From NCBI RefSeq assembly GCF_900109725.1, contig NZ_FOBC01000002.1:180279-244278 (forward strand): 64,000 bases of DNA, given 5' to 3'. The notes under the pieces are model-generated. The model did no database searches, was not told the DNA's origin, and worked only from the letters and a program-made list of their open reading frames with translations. Of the stretch, positions 8,256 to 17,174 are shown in pieces. Each line of letters opens with the position of its first letter. Positions within the stretch are counted from its first letter, which is position 1. Source of the DNA: Halomonas daqiaonensis (GTDB lineage Bacteria; Pseudomonadota; Gammaproteobacteria; Pseudomonadales; Halomonadaceae). A program made the translations under genes and the position numbers.

Positions 8256-9779
8256 TCAGTCGTCTATGTCGTCTTCCTGGTTGTGCATTCCCACCAGGGC
8301 ATGGCCGCCGGCGCTGTGCTGCTGCTTGGCATCGTCGCTGCGCGAGGCCTCGAGGGCCGACAGGTAACGCTCGTCAATATCACCGGTGACGTACTTGCCG
8401 TCGAACACCGAACAATCGAAGGACTCGAGCTCGGGGTTCACCTCGCGACAGGCGGCCTTCAGGTCCTCGAGGTCCTGATAGAAGATCCGGTCGGCGCCGA
8501 TCAGCTCGCCCACCTCGGCCTCGCTGCGACCGTGGGCGATCAGCTCGCTTGCGGCCGGCATGTCGATACCGTAGACGTTGGGATAACGCACCGGGGGCGC
8601 CGCAGAGGCGAAATAGACCTTGCGCGCACCCGCCTCGCGGGCCATCAGAATGATCTGCTTGCAAGTGGTGCCGCGCACGATGGAGTCATCCACCAGCAGC
8701 ACGTTCTTGTCCTTGAATTCGACACCGATGGCATTGAGCTTCTGACGCACCGACTTCTTGCGCTGGGTCTGGCCCGGCATGATGAAGGTCCGCCCGATGT
8801 AGCGGTTCTTCATGAAGCCCTCGCGATAGGTCACGCCCAGATGCTGGGCAAGCTCCAGCGCAGAGGTGCGCGAGGTATCGGGAATGGGGATTACCACGTC
8901 GATATCGTGCTCCGGCCACTCGCTCTGGATACGGTCGCCGAGCTTGCGGCCCATCTGCATGCGAGTGCCATAGACATAGGCACCGTCGAGGATGGAGTCG
9001 GGGCGTGCCAGGTAGACGTGCTCGAAGATGCAGGAGGCGAGGCGCGGGTAATCGGCACACTGCTGCGTATGGATGGTCCCTGTCATGTCGACGAAGATCG
9101 CCTCGCCCGGCGCCAGGTCACGGTGCAGTTCGAAGCCTCCCACGTCCAGCGCCACCGATTCGGACGCGATCATCACCTCCTGTCCCTCTCCCTCGTCGCG
9201 GGTACCGAACACTACCGGACGGATACCGTGCGGGTCGCGAAAGGCCACCATGCCCACGCCGTTGATGATCGCCACCGCGGCAAAACCACCCCGGCAGCGC
9301 CGATACACACGGCGTACCGCGTCGAAGATGTCGCCAGGTTCAAGGTGCAGGCCCTGCTTGCCCAGCTCGTGAGCGAAGACATTGAGCAGCACCTCAGAGT
9401 CCGAACTGGTGTTGATATGGCGAAGGTCTGAGGAGAACAACTCCTGCTTGAGCTGGTCGGAATTGGTCAGGTTGCCGTTGTGGGCCAGGGTGATACCGTA
9501 GGGCGAATTGACGTAGAAGGGCTGGGATTCCGCCTCACTGGAGGAGCCGGCGGTCGGATAACGCACATGGCCGATGCCCAGGTTTCCCTTCAGGCGAGCC
9601 ATGTGACGGGTGTGGAATACGTCTCGTACGAGCCCGTTGCTCTTGCGCAACAGGAAGCGGCCCTCATGCCAGGTCATCATGCCGGCGGCATCCTGTCCGC
9701 GATGCTGAAGCACCGTCAGGGCGTCATAGATGCCCTGGTTCACCGCCTGCTTGGCCATCAGGCCCACGATACCGCACAT
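8256..9779 (-). CDS. purF: Amidophosphoribosyltransferase
   Basis: A 507-residue enzyme for the first committed step of purine synthesis: PRPP plus glutamine to 5-phosphoribosylamine. The N-terminal glutaminase nucleophile is Cys2 (MCGIVGL), and the [10 protein letters not shown] and NGNLTN segments follow. The C-terminal phosphoribosyltransferase domain has [17 protein letters not shown], the PRPP loop. Length agrees with the family (about 505). AAGGTGGA precedes the ATG. It is in an operon with cvpA upstream and metZ downstream. Confidence 0.97.
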   Translation of the reverse strand: MCGIVGLMAKQAVNQGIYDALTVLQHRGQDAAGMMTWHEGRFLLRKSNGLVRDVFHTRHMARLKGNLGIGHVRYPTAGSSSEAESQPFYVNSPYGITLAHNGNLTNSDQLKQELFSSDLRHINTSSDSEVLLNVFAHELGKQGLHLEPGDIFDAVRRVYRRCRGGFAAVAIINGVGMVAFRDPHGIRPVVFGTRDEGEGQEVMIASESVALDVGGFELHRDLAPGEAIFVDMTGTIHTQQCADYPRLASCIFEHVYLARPDSILDGAYVYGTRMQMGRKLGDRIQSEWPEHDIDVVIPIPDTSRTSALELAQHLGVTYREGFMKNRYIGRTFIMPGQTQRKKSVRQKLNAIGVEFKDKNVLLVDDSIVRGTTCKQIILMAREAGARKVYFASAAPPVRYPNVYGIDMPAASELIAHGRSEAEVGELIGADRIFYQDLEDLKAACREVNPELESFDCSVFDGKYVTGDIDERYLSALEASRSDDAKQQHSAGGHALVGMHNQEDDIDD

Positions 9780-9820
9780 TCCACCTTACCTCGCTTGCCC
9801 GGAACTTGCTTTAAAGAGTA

Positions 9821-9848
9821 GGGACGGGAGCGTGATCCGGCCCGTCCC
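9821..9848 (-). other. Intercistronic hairpin between cvpA and purF
   Basis: An 8-bp stem (GGGACGGG with CCCGTCCC) encloses 12 nt in the 81-bp gap between cvpA and purF. No T-run follows. It may be an RNA processing or attenuation element. Confidence 0.35.
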
Positions 9849-9860
9849 GGGATTTCCATG

Positions 9861-10454
9861 TCAGGGAGTCGTCGCCCTTTCGGCGTCTTCCTGTGCCGGC
9901 TCGGCGTCACTTGCCGGCGACTGCTCCGACCGCGGCAGGGAGAGCTCGCGCATTGACTCAGGCGCCTCGGGCAGGCGCCCTTCCCAGGCCTCGAGACGGC
10001 TTACCGCCCAGTCGCGGAGCTGCTCGAAGCTTGGCCGAAGCTCGGCTTCCTGCCAGGCTTGCAGTTGGGTCAACGGCGTCAGGCTGATCAGGATGGTCGC
10101 CAGCACCAGGATCGCCGCGCCCTTGGCCATGCCAAAGGCGGCACCTGTCACCCGGTTCAGCAGCCCCATCCCGACCCACTCCACCGCGGCATGAATCCCG
10201 CGGATAATGAGGCCGCAAAGCAGGATCACCGCGAAGATCACCAGCACGAAAGCCAGCACCAGGCGCCCATCCGGGTTGTCGATCACTCCCGAGAGCAGAT
10301 CCGCCACCGGCTCGGCCAGCAACCTTGCCGCCAGCAGGGCAATGATCCAGGCGGCCAACCCAAGGGCCTCGCGGATCAGCCCGCGCAGAAAACCGGTCAG
10401 CCCGGTCACCACCAGTACCGCCACGAAAAGCCAGTCGATCCAGGTCAACGCCAT
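9861..10454 (-). CDS. cvpA: CvpA family membrane protein
   Basis: A 197-residue protein with four hydrophobic segments in the first 135 residues (WIDWLFVAVLVVTGLTGFLRG at the start, then three more). A soluble tail rich in Ser, Glu and Ala follows. CvpA is required for colicin V production and envelope homeostasis in enterobacteria. Its place just upstream of purF is conserved across gammaproteobacteria. It starts 2 bp after the dedD-like stop codon, so the two are co-transcribed. Confidence 0.93.
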   Translation of the reverse strand: MALTWIDWLFVAVLVVTGLTGFLRGLIREALGLAAWIIALLAARLLAEPVADLLSGVIDNPDGRLVLAFVLVIFAVILLCGLIIRGIHAAVEWVGMGLLNRVTGAAFGMAKGAAILVLATILISLTPLTQLQAWQEAELRPSFEQLRDWAVSRLEAWEGRLPEAPESMRELSLPRSEQSPASDAEPAQEDAERATTP

Positions 10455-10456
10455 GG

Positions 10457-11107
10457 TCAGTTGCCCGTCCGCACCAGCAGGCCCTGAAGGTTGGACTCGG
10501 CCTTGAGCTCAGCCATCATCTCTTCGCCCTCACGGGAGGTGGCGTAGGGACCGACATAAACGGTAGTCAGGCCGTTGTCGCGGACGCGACTGTAGACGGG
10601 AAGGCCCTGCTCGGCCAGGTCAGACGCCAGACGCTCGGCATTGGCCGGCTCTGCGAAGCTGCCCACCTGGACGGCCCACTCACCCTCAGGGGCCGTTGCA
10701 GCCGGTTCGCGGTTCGCCTGCTCGGCCTGGCTCGCCAAACGCTGGTCAGCGGCGCGCGCTAGCTCGGCGATGGGATCCTCGGCGGGTGCACCGGTAGACT
10801 CGGTATCCGCGGTCCCGGCGGAGGACGACTCAGCCACGGTCTCGACCGCCTCCTCGGCGCGATTCTCGGAGCTCTCCTGGCCAGACGACGACACCCCGCC
10901 GGGCGACTGGATCTGTCCGAGGCTCGCCGGCGGTTCCGGGTCGGGCACATCACGCCGCTCGACCTCCACCGGCTGCTCGATAGTCATCACCGGCTGAGGG
11001 CGCTCGCTGCGCGGTGCCGGGTCGTCGAACAGCATAGGAACGAAGATCACCGCCAGGGCGATCAGGATTATTGCTCCGCTGAGACGTTCTCGCATTCCGT
11101 ATTTCAT
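10457..11107 (-). CDS. dedD: SPOR-domain protein (DedD-like)
   Basis: A 216-residue bitopic protein: a short cytoplasmic start (MKYGMRERLSG), one membrane helix (AIILIALAVIFVPMLF), an acidic, Pro/Ser-rich periplasmic linker, and a C-terminal SPOR domain (about 140-216, with EWAVQVGSFAEPANAERLA and YVGPYATSREGEE). SPOR domains bind denuded septal peptidoglycan, so a cell-division role is likely. I chose the ATG at 11107 because it overlaps the folC stop as ATGA and gives the normal family N-terminus; an upstream in-frame start at 11278 would lie inside folC. Confidence 0.9.
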   Translation of the reverse strand: MKYGMRERLSGAIILIALAVIFVPMLFDDPAPRSERPQPVMTIEQPVEVERRDVPDPEPPASLGQIQSPGGVSSSGQESSENRAEEAVETVAESSSAGTADTESTGAPAEDPIAELARAADQRLASQAEQANREPAATAPEGEWAVQVGSFAEPANAERLASDLAEQGLPVYSRVRDNGLTTVYVGPYATSREGEEMMAELKAESNLQGLLVRTGN

Positions 11108-12411
11108 CTCGCTCCCTCGATGACCGAGTCTTCTCCTGCAGTCTGATCCGACGCCAGCCACCATTCCAGTACCTCGGCCACGGTGAAGAAGGAGCCACAG
11201 ACCAGCACCCGATCCTCGGGCGCTAGCCGAGCCGCCAGCCATTCGGCCGCACCAACCGGCGAGCCGCCGCGGTGCCACACTTCAGCACCATGGATGACCA
11301 GGCGCCCGGCCAGGTCATCCGCCGTTCGGGCACGCTCCCCCGCGAGGCTAGCCGGGACCCAGGCATCCACCACCGGCACCAGGGCGCTGATCACGCCATC
11401 GGCATCCTTGTCGACGAGCATGCCCAACAGGCCAATGGTGCGCCCTTTGCAGGGGCACGCCGCCAGTCGCCGGGCCAGATAGCCGGCGGCATGGGGATTG
11501 TGGCCGACGTCCAGGCACCACTGCCCCAACCACTGCATGCGTCCGGGCAGTTGGACACTGGCAAGAGCCCGGCGACAGGCGTCCGCGTCGAGAGCGACAC
11601 CGGCCAAGGCCAGGGCTTGCAGAGCAGAGGCAGCATTGTCCAGGGGCAAGCCCGGGTCGGGCAGATCGGCCAGCGTGAGTTTCTGACCCCGGAAGGTCCA
11701 GCCAGCACCCTCGCCTTCACGGAAGAAACCCTCACCCAGAGCATGGACCCGAGCACCCAACTCAGCGGCTACCTGGCGCACGCTGTCCGGCAGTGCCGTG
11801 CTGCCCAGCACCGCAGGCCTACCGGCACGCAGGATGCCGGCCTTCTCGCGGCCAATGCCCTGCAGATCGGTTCCCAGGAAAGCGGCGTGGTCCTGGGCCA
11901 CTGTGGTGATCACCGCCACATCCGGATCGATGATGTTGACCGCATCCAGCCGACCGCCGAGACCGACCTCGAGAATCGCCAGGTCTACTCGCCCTCGGCT
12001 GATAGCCCATAGCGCCCCAAGGGTGCTTACCTCGAAGTAAGTCAGACTGACCGGCTCACCCGCCAGACGCGCGACCTCCACCGCCTCGAAACCGGCGATC
12101 AGCGTCGCGTCATCGGCCTCCCGGCCGTCCAGCCGCAGGCGTTCGTTGTAGCGCAGCAGGTGGGGGGAGGTGTAGGCCGCGGTGGAACGACCATGAGCAC
12201 GGCCCAGTGCCTCCAGCATGGCAACGGTCGATCCCTTGCCGTTGGTACCGGCCACGGTGACGACACGGTCGGCAAGAGCCGCATCGAAGAGCCCCATTCG
12301 ACGCGCGACCTCGGCCACACGCTCCAGACCGAGGTCGATGCCGATCGGGTGAGCCGCTTCCAGCCTGGCCAGCCAGGCCGGAAGCGTATCGGGAAAGGTG
12401 TGATCGCTCAT
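11104..12411 (-). CDS. folC: Folylpolyglutamate/dihydrofolate synthase
   Basis: A 435-residue Mur-ligase-superfamily enzyme that joins glutamate to dihydropteroate and to tetrahydrofolate. The ATP-binding loop is VTVAGTNGKGSTVAMLE near residue 55. LAILEVGLGGRLDAVN and the C-terminal WCLDVGHNPHA and VCGSFFTVAEVL segments are diagnostic. It lies 9 bp after accD and overlaps the dedD start by 4 bp. accD-folC-dedD-cvpA-purF is a conserved gammaproteobacterial block. Confidence 0.96.
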   Translation of the reverse strand: MSDHTFPDTLPAWLARLEAAHPIGIDLGLERVAEVARRMGLFDAALADRVVTVAGTNGKGSTVAMLEALGRAHGRSTAAYTSPHLLRYNERLRLDGREADDATLIAGFEAVEVARLAGEPVSLTYFEVSTLGALWAISRGRVDLAILEVGLGGRLDAVNIIDPDVAVITTVAQDHAAFLGTDLQGIGREKAGILRAGRPAVLGSTALPDSVRQVAAELGARVHALGEGFFREGEGAGWTFRGQKLTLADLPDPGLPLDNAASALQALALAGVALDADACRRALASVQLPGRMQWLGQWCLDVGHNPHAAGYLARRLAACPCKGRTIGLLGMLVDKDADGVISALVPVVDAWVPASLAGERARTADDLAGRLVIHGAEVWHRGGSPVGAAEWLAARLAPEDRVLVCGSFFTVAEVLEWWLASDQTAGEDSVIEGAR

Positions 12412-12420
12412 GCCGATCGG

Positions 12421-13440
12421 TCATCGCGCCGTATCAGGGCGCTCGCCGTTCTGCTCGGCATCACGGTCGGCCTCAGGCTCGGTAGCCGGCAGGCTGCTCG
12501 TGACTTGGACCTCTTCCTGTTCGGCCTGCTCGGCCGCCTGCACCAGATCGGGCTCTTCGGTGACGAGAGTACCCTGCCCGGCAACCGGCCAGTGAGTAAG
12601 CTTGCGCAACACACCACCTAGACGCTCGCGTATCTCGCCACGGTGGACGATCATGTCCACGGTCCCGTGTTCGAGCAGGAACTCGCTGCGCTGGAAGCCT
12701 TCCGGCAGCTGCTCGCGGACCGTCTGCTCGATGACCCTGGGGCCAGCGAAGCCGATCAGCGCATTGGGCTCAGCCACATTGAGGTCACCGAGCATCGCCA
12801 ATGATGCCGTGACACCACCGAATACCGGATCGGTAAGTACCGAGATGTAGGGCACGCCGGCCTGCTTGAGCTTCTCCAGCGCCGCTGAGGTCTTGGCCAT
12901 TTGCATCAATGAGAACAGCGCCTCCTGCATCCTTGCCCCACCGGAGGCGGAGAAACAGATCAGCGGGATGCCTTCCTCCAGCGCGACGGTCGCGGCACGC
13001 ACGAACTTCTCGCCCACCACCGCGCCCATGGAACCGCCCATGAAGGTGAACTCGAAAGCCACCACCACCACCGGAAGCCCCTCCAGGGAACCGCGCATGG
13101 CGATCAGCGCATCCTTCTCGCCGGTCTCCTTCTGGGCTGATGCCAGGCGGTCCTTGTACTTCTTGGAATCGCGGAACTTGAGACGGTCGACCGGCTCAAG
13201 GATAGCAGCGATCTCCTCACGGCCTCCCTTGTCCAGAAACCAGTCCAGCCGCTTTCGGGCCGTCAGCCGCAGATGATGGTCACACTTGGGGCAGACGTTA
13301 TGGTGCTTCTCCAGCTCGGGGAGATAGAGCACTGCCTCGCACTTGGGGCACTTGCGCCACAGACCGTCAGGCACGCTCGCCCGGCGATCCTTGCGCTGGA
13401 TGCGGCCCACAGAGGGCACGATCTTGTCTAGCCAGCTCAT
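12421..13440 (-). CDS. accD: Acetyl-CoA carboxylase carboxyltransferase subunit beta
   Basis: A 339-residue subunit that with AccA moves the carboxyl group from biotin to acetyl-CoA, forming malonyl-CoA for fatty acid synthesis. The zinc ribbon is seen as Cys31-x2-Cys34 and Cys50-x2-Cys53. The crotonase-like carboxyltransferase core has [21 protein letters not shown] and [12 protein letters not shown]. It is somewhat longer than E. coli AccD because of a Glu/Gln-rich acidic tail of about 45 residues, a feature compatible with a halophile. Confidence 0.97.
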   Translation of the reverse strand: MSWLDKIVPSVGRIQRKDRRASVPDGLWRKCPKCEAVLYLPELEKHHNVCPKCDHHLRLTARKRLDWFLDKGGREEIAAILEPVDRLKFRDSKKYKDRLASAQKETGEKDALIAMRGSLEGLPVVVVAFEFTFMGGSMGAVVGEKFVRAATVALEEGIPLICFSASGGARMQEALFSLMQMAKTSAALEKLKQAGVPYISVLTDPVFGGVTASLAMLGDLNVAEPNALIGFAGPRVIEQTVREQLPEGFQRSEFLLEHGTVDMIVHRGEIRERLGGVLRKLTHWPVAGQGTLVTEEPDLVQAAEQAEQEEVQVTSSLPATEPEADRDAEQNGERPDTAR

Positions 13441-13467
13441 GTCAGAAACACTTCCGTATAGGCTGAA

Positions 13468-13488
13468 GTCCCCGGCGGCGCCGGGGAC
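13468..13488 (-). other. Hairpin between trpA and accD
   Basis: An 8-bp GC stem (GTCCCCGG with CCGGGGAC) and 5-nt loop lie in the 78-bp gap after trpA. No T-run follows. It may lower accD read-through from the trp genes. Confidence 0.35.
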
Positions 13489-13518
13489 GGGGTCGATTCG
13501 GTTGACGATGGGCCAGGA

Positions 13519-14337
13519 TCAGGCGTCCAGCGCCTGGCGCATCTCACTCAGCACCGCCTCCAGGGCAGCCGGGATCGCCTCGGGCCGTTCGGCGTATTCG
13601 GCGATGCGGTTGACCAGTGCCGAGCCGACGATCACGCCGTCGGCGACCTTGCCTACCTCGGCCGCCGAAGCACCATCGCGGATGCCGAAGCCCACACACA
13701 GCGGCAAGTCGGTCATCTCGCGCAGCGGCGCCAGATGCTCGGCCACATCCTCGGCATTGAGTATCGCCGAACCGGTCACACCCTTCAGCGAAACATAGTA
13801 GATGTAGCCCTCGCCGTGGGCGCATATTGTAGCGGCCCGGGCGCGCGACGTGGTAGGCGCGACAAGGAAGATCGAGGCCAGCCCACGGGCCTTGAGCAAT
13901 GGGCCGACCTCGTCGGCCTCCTCCGGCGGCATGTCGACGACCAATACGCCATCGACGCCGGACTCGGCAGCCTGGTCGGCAAAGGCTTCCAACCCGATAC
14001 GCTCCACCGGGTTGAGATAGCCCATCAGCACCACCGGCGTCTCGCTATCAGTCTGGCGGAACTCGCGCACCATCTCGAACAGATGGGACAGCCGTACGCC
14101 GTGCTTGAGGGCGCGCTCGCAGGCCTTCTGAATCACCGGCCCATCGGCCATGGGGTCCGAGAATGGCACTCCCAGCTCGATGACATCGGCACCCGCCGCC
14201 ACCAGGGCATGCATGAAGCCGACGGTATGCTCAGGTGCCGGGTCACCAGCGGTTATGTAGGGAATCAGCGCGCGACGGCCCTGGGCCTTGAGCGCGGCGA
14301 AGCGTTGGTCGATACGATTCATGGTCTGGGCCATCAT
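13519..14337 (-). CDS. trpA: Tryptophan synthase alpha subunit
   Basis: A 272-residue TIM-barrel enzyme that splits indole-3-glycerol phosphate to indole and glyceraldehyde 3-phosphate. Catalytic Glu and Asp are in [19 protein letters not shown] and [10 protein letters not shown]; the phosphate site is GVTGSA and CVGFGIRDG. The ATG lies directly after the trpB stop with no gap. An internal start at MNRIDQRF (14322) matches the usual family N-terminus equally well. It works in complex with TrpB. Confidence 0.97.
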   Translation of the reverse strand: MMAQTMNRIDQRFAALKAQGRRALIPYITAGDPAPEHTVGFMHALVAAGADVIELGVPFSDPMADGPVIQKACERALKHGVRLSHLFEMVREFRQTDSETPVVLMGYLNPVERIGLEAFADQAAESGVDGVLVVDMPPEEADEVGPLLKARGLASIFLVAPTTSRARAATICAHGEGYIYYVSLKGVTGSAILNAEDVAEHLAPLREMTDLPLCVGFGIRDGASAAEVGKVADGVIVGSALVNRIAEYAERPEAIPAALEAVLSEMRQALDA

Positions 14338-15561
14338 CTAGAATTCGATTCCGTCGATCTTTGCCACCGTCATGATGTCCTTGTCACCACGACCGGAGAG
14401 GTTGATCACGATGTTCTGGTCGGGACGCATGGTAGGCGCCAGCACCTTGGCATAGGCCAGGGCATGGGCGGACTCCAGGGCCGGCATGATGCCCTCGACA
14501 CAGGTCAACTCGCGAAACGCCTCGAGGACCTGGGTGTCGTTGGCGGCCACGTAATTGACCCGCCCCACGTCCTTCCACAGCGCATGCTCGGGACCCACGC
14601 CGGGATAGTCCAGGCCCGCCGAGATCGAGTGGGTGTCCGACACCTGGCCGCCCTCGTCGGACATCAGGTAGGTCCGATTCCCGTGAAGCACCCCACGCGG
14701 CGCCCCGGACGCCAGCGGCGCAGCGTGGCGGCCGGTCTCGACACCGTCACCGCCGGCCTCGACGCCATACATGACGACCTCATCATCCTCGACGAACGGA
14801 TAGAAGAGCCCCATGGCGTTGGAACCACCCCCCACGCAGGCGACCAGGGCATCGGGGAGCTTGCCGAATTCCTCGAGAGACTGGCGTCGTGCCTCGCGCC
14901 CGGCCACCGCGTTGAAGTCGCGCACCAGCATCGGGTAGGGGTGCGGCCCGGCCACGGTACCGATGATGTAAAAGGTGTCGTCGACGTTGGTCACCCAGTC
15001 GCGCAACGCCTCGTTCATGGCGTCCTTGAGCGTGCGGGTGCCGGACTCGACCGGGATGACGTTGGCGCCCAGAAGATGCATGCGATAGACGTTGAGCTTC
15101 TGGCGCTGCACGTCCTCGGCGCCCATGTAGACCTCGCATTTGAGTCCCAGACGTGCCGCCACGGTGGCGGTCGCCACGCCGTGCTGGCCGGCGCCGGTCT
15201 CGGCGATCACCCGAGGCTTGCCGCTCTTCTTGGCGAGCAGTGCCTGGCCGATGGTGTTGTTCACCTTGTGGGCACCGGTGTGGTTGAGATCCTCGCGCTT
15301 GAGCCAGATCTGTGCCCCTCCGAGCTGCTTCGACCATCGCTCGGCGTGATAGAGCGGTGACGGGCGGCCCACGTAATGGGCCAGGTCATAGTCGAATTCC
15401 GCCTGGAAGGCCGGGTCATCGCGAAGACTCAGGTAGGTCTTCTCCAGCTCATCCAGGGCGAAGCTCAGGGTCTCCGAGACGAACCGACCGCCGTAGGCGC
15501 CGAAATGGCCACGGGCATCCGGCAGTCGGGTCAGGTCACTGAACTTGCTCACGAAAGACAC
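14338..15561 (-). CDS. trpB: Tryptophan synthase beta subunit
   Basis: A 407-residue PLP enzyme that condenses indole with serine to tryptophan. PLP lysine is in [13 protein letters not shown]; the phosphate cup is [10 protein letters not shown], and [16 protein letters not shown] is the active-site glutamate region. Length is normal. It follows trpF by 51 bp and abuts trpA, forming trpF-trpB-trpA. Confidence 0.98.
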   Translation of the reverse strand: MSFVSKFSDLTRLPDARGHFGAYGGRFVSETLSFALDELEKTYLSLRDDPAFQAEFDYDLAHYVGRPSPLYHAERWSKQLGGAQIWLKREDLNHTGAHKVNNTIGQALLAKKSGKPRVIAETGAGQHGVATATVAARLGLKCEVYMGAEDVQRQKLNVYRMHLLGANVIPVESGTRTLKDAMNEALRDWVTNVDDTFYIIGTVAGPHPYPMLVRDFNAVAGREARRQSLEEFGKLPDALVACVGGGSNAMGLFYPFVEDDEVVMYGVEAGGDGVETGRHAAPLASGAPRGVLHGNRTYLMSDEGGQVSDTHSISAGLDYPGVGPEHALWKDVGRVNYVAANDTQVLEAFRELTCVEGIMPALESAHALAYAKVLAPTMRPDQNIVINLSGRGDKDIMTVAKIDGIEF

Positions 15562-15612
15562 CTCACAGGGTCGCCAGAAAGGGTGTAAGAGAAAAGCGAT
15601 GAAGCGAACGAC

Positions 15613-16251
15613 TCAAGCGCCGGAGCGCTCATCATCGGCCCGGCGCACGGCTCGCAGGAACGCCGCCATTCGCGAGGCATCCTTGATGCCGGGGCGGACC
15701 TCGATGCCGCCGGAGACATCCACGGCGAAGGGGGCCACGGCCGCGATCGCCTCGGCCACGTTGTCCGGCGCCAGACCTCCGGCGAGGATAACAGGTTTTG
15801 TCAGATCTGCGGGAATTCGCGACCAGTCGAAGGTCTCGCCAGTGCCCCCCGGCACGCCCGGCCGATAGGCATCGAGCAGCAGGGCCTGGGCACCGGCGTA
15901 GGTCACGGCAGCGGCGGGCAGATCGAGGCCATCGCGCATGCGCAATGCCTTGATCCAGGGGCGGCCAAGCCCCAGGCAAAGCTCGGGCGGCTCATTGCCA
16001 TGGAACTGCAGCAGATCCAGACAGGATGCGCAGCGCTCGATCACACCACGGTCGGCATCGACGAACAGCCCCACTCGGGTGACGAAGGCCGGCACTCGGG
16101 CACAGAGCTCGGCAAGCCGCTGCTCATCGATGGCTCGCTTGCTCCCTGGCCAGAGCACGAAGCCCAAGGCATCGGCCCCCGCGGCCACGGCGGCATCGAC
16201 ATCCTCGGGTCGGGTCAGGCCGCATAACTTCACGCGGGTACGCTGGGTCAT
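15613..16251 (-). CDS. trpF: Phosphoribosylanthranilate isomerase
   Basis: A 212-residue TIM-barrel enzyme converting N-(5-phosphoribosyl)anthranilate to the deoxyribulose form in tryptophan synthesis. Visible motifs are [12 protein letters not shown] with the catalytic Cys, [21 protein letters not shown] and [10 protein letters not shown] place the start at the ATG at 16251, which overlaps the truA stop as ATGA and gives the standard N-terminus; an in-frame start at 16335 would add 28 residues lying within truA. Confidence 0.96.
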   Translation of the reverse strand: MTQRTRVKLCGLTRPEDVDAAVAAGADALGFVLWPGSKRAIDEQRLAELCARVPAFVTRVGLFVDADRGVIERCASCLDLLQFHGNEPPELCLGLGRPWIKALRMRDGLDLPAAAVTYAGAQALLLDAYRPGVPGGTGETFDWSRIPADLTKPVILAGGLAPDNVAEAIAAVAPFAVDVSGGIEVRPGIKDASRMAAFLRAVRRADDERSGA

Positions 16252-17168
16252 GTCGCCTCCTGGTCGGCTACCACCGGGCGGCCGCGGCGAAACTCGACCA
16301 TCGGGCAGTCGGGAAGCGGCCGTTCGCCGGTCCATTCGCCGAGGAAAGCCAGAAGATTAGGGCCCAGCGGTTCGCGGGGCAGCCCCCAGCTCTCGTCGTA
16401 GAGCGAGTCGACGAAGTGCAGGCCACAGGCAGGAGCCGTCACATCGGCAAGTCGCCGGTTCTTCAGCGCCATCAGCTCGGCCAGGTAGTCGTCGCCGCGC
16501 TCACCACGTCCTACCGTGACCAGGGCACCGACGATGTTGCGGATCATGTGATGCAGGAAGGCATTGCCCTGGACGTCGATGACCACCAGCTGGCCATGGC
16601 GGTGCACCTCGATGAAATGCAGGTGACGCCAGGGAGTCTTCGACTGACAGCCGGCGGCGCGAAAGCTCGAGAAGTCATGTTCTCCAACCAGAGCCTGAGC
16701 GGCCCGGTGCATGGCCTCGGTATCCAGAGGATCCCGACACCAGGTGGCGTTGGCCCGCTCCAGCACCGGACGGCTCGGCTGATTGAGAATCACGTACCGG
16801 TAGCGCCTCGCCAGGGCTTTGAAACGCGAGTGGAAGCTGTCGGGGACCGACTTCACCCAGCGCACCGCGACATCCCGGGGCAGATTGGCATTGACGCCGA
16901 ATACCCAAGCCTTCTCGGTGCGAGGCACCGGAGGGTCGAAATGAATGATCTGACGGGTGGCGTGGACACCAGAGTCGGTGCGCCCGCTGGAATGGACGCG
17001 CACCGCCTGACTGGCCACCCTGCCCAACGCCTTCTCGAGCGCGCCCTGCACGGAGGGCGCCTGCTTGAGAAACTGAAAGCCGCAGTAGGCACTGCCGTCA
17101 TACTCCACCCCCATGGCCAGGCGGCCAGTCAGGGGGAGGTGGTCATCGAGGGATCGGAAAAGGGTCAT
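16248..17168 (-). CDS. truA: tRNA pseudouridine(38-40) synthase
   Basis: A 306-residue enzyme that isomerises uridines at positions 38-40 of tRNA anticodon arms. The catalytic aspartate lies in [27 protein letters not shown] near the start and [17 protein letters not shown] in the C-terminal half are family signatures. It begins 6 bp after the fimV-like stop and overlaps trpF by four bases, the fimV-truA-trpF order known from Pseudomonas. Confidence 0.97.
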   Translation of the reverse strand: MTLFRSLDDHLPLTGRLAMGVEYDGSAYCGFQFLKQAPSVQGALEKALGRVASQAVRVHSSGRTDSGVHATRQIIHFDPPVPRTEKAWVFGVNANLPRDVAVRWVKSVPDSFHSRFKALARRYRYVILNQPSRPVLERANATWCRDPLDTEAMHRAAQALVGEHDFSSFRAAGCQSKTPWRHLHFIEVHRHGQLVVIDVQGNAFLHHMIRNIVGALVTVGRGERGDDYLAELMALKNRRLADVTAPACGLHFVDSLYDESWGLPREPLGPNLLAFLGEWTGERPLPDCPMVEFRRGRPVVADQEAT

Positions 17169-17174
17169 TCGACC

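Noticed and set aside
13735-15360. 541-codon open frame on the plus strand across trpA and trpB
   Set aside because: It lies opposite two certain genes and shows His/Gly/Val-rich noise typical of antisense high-GC frames.
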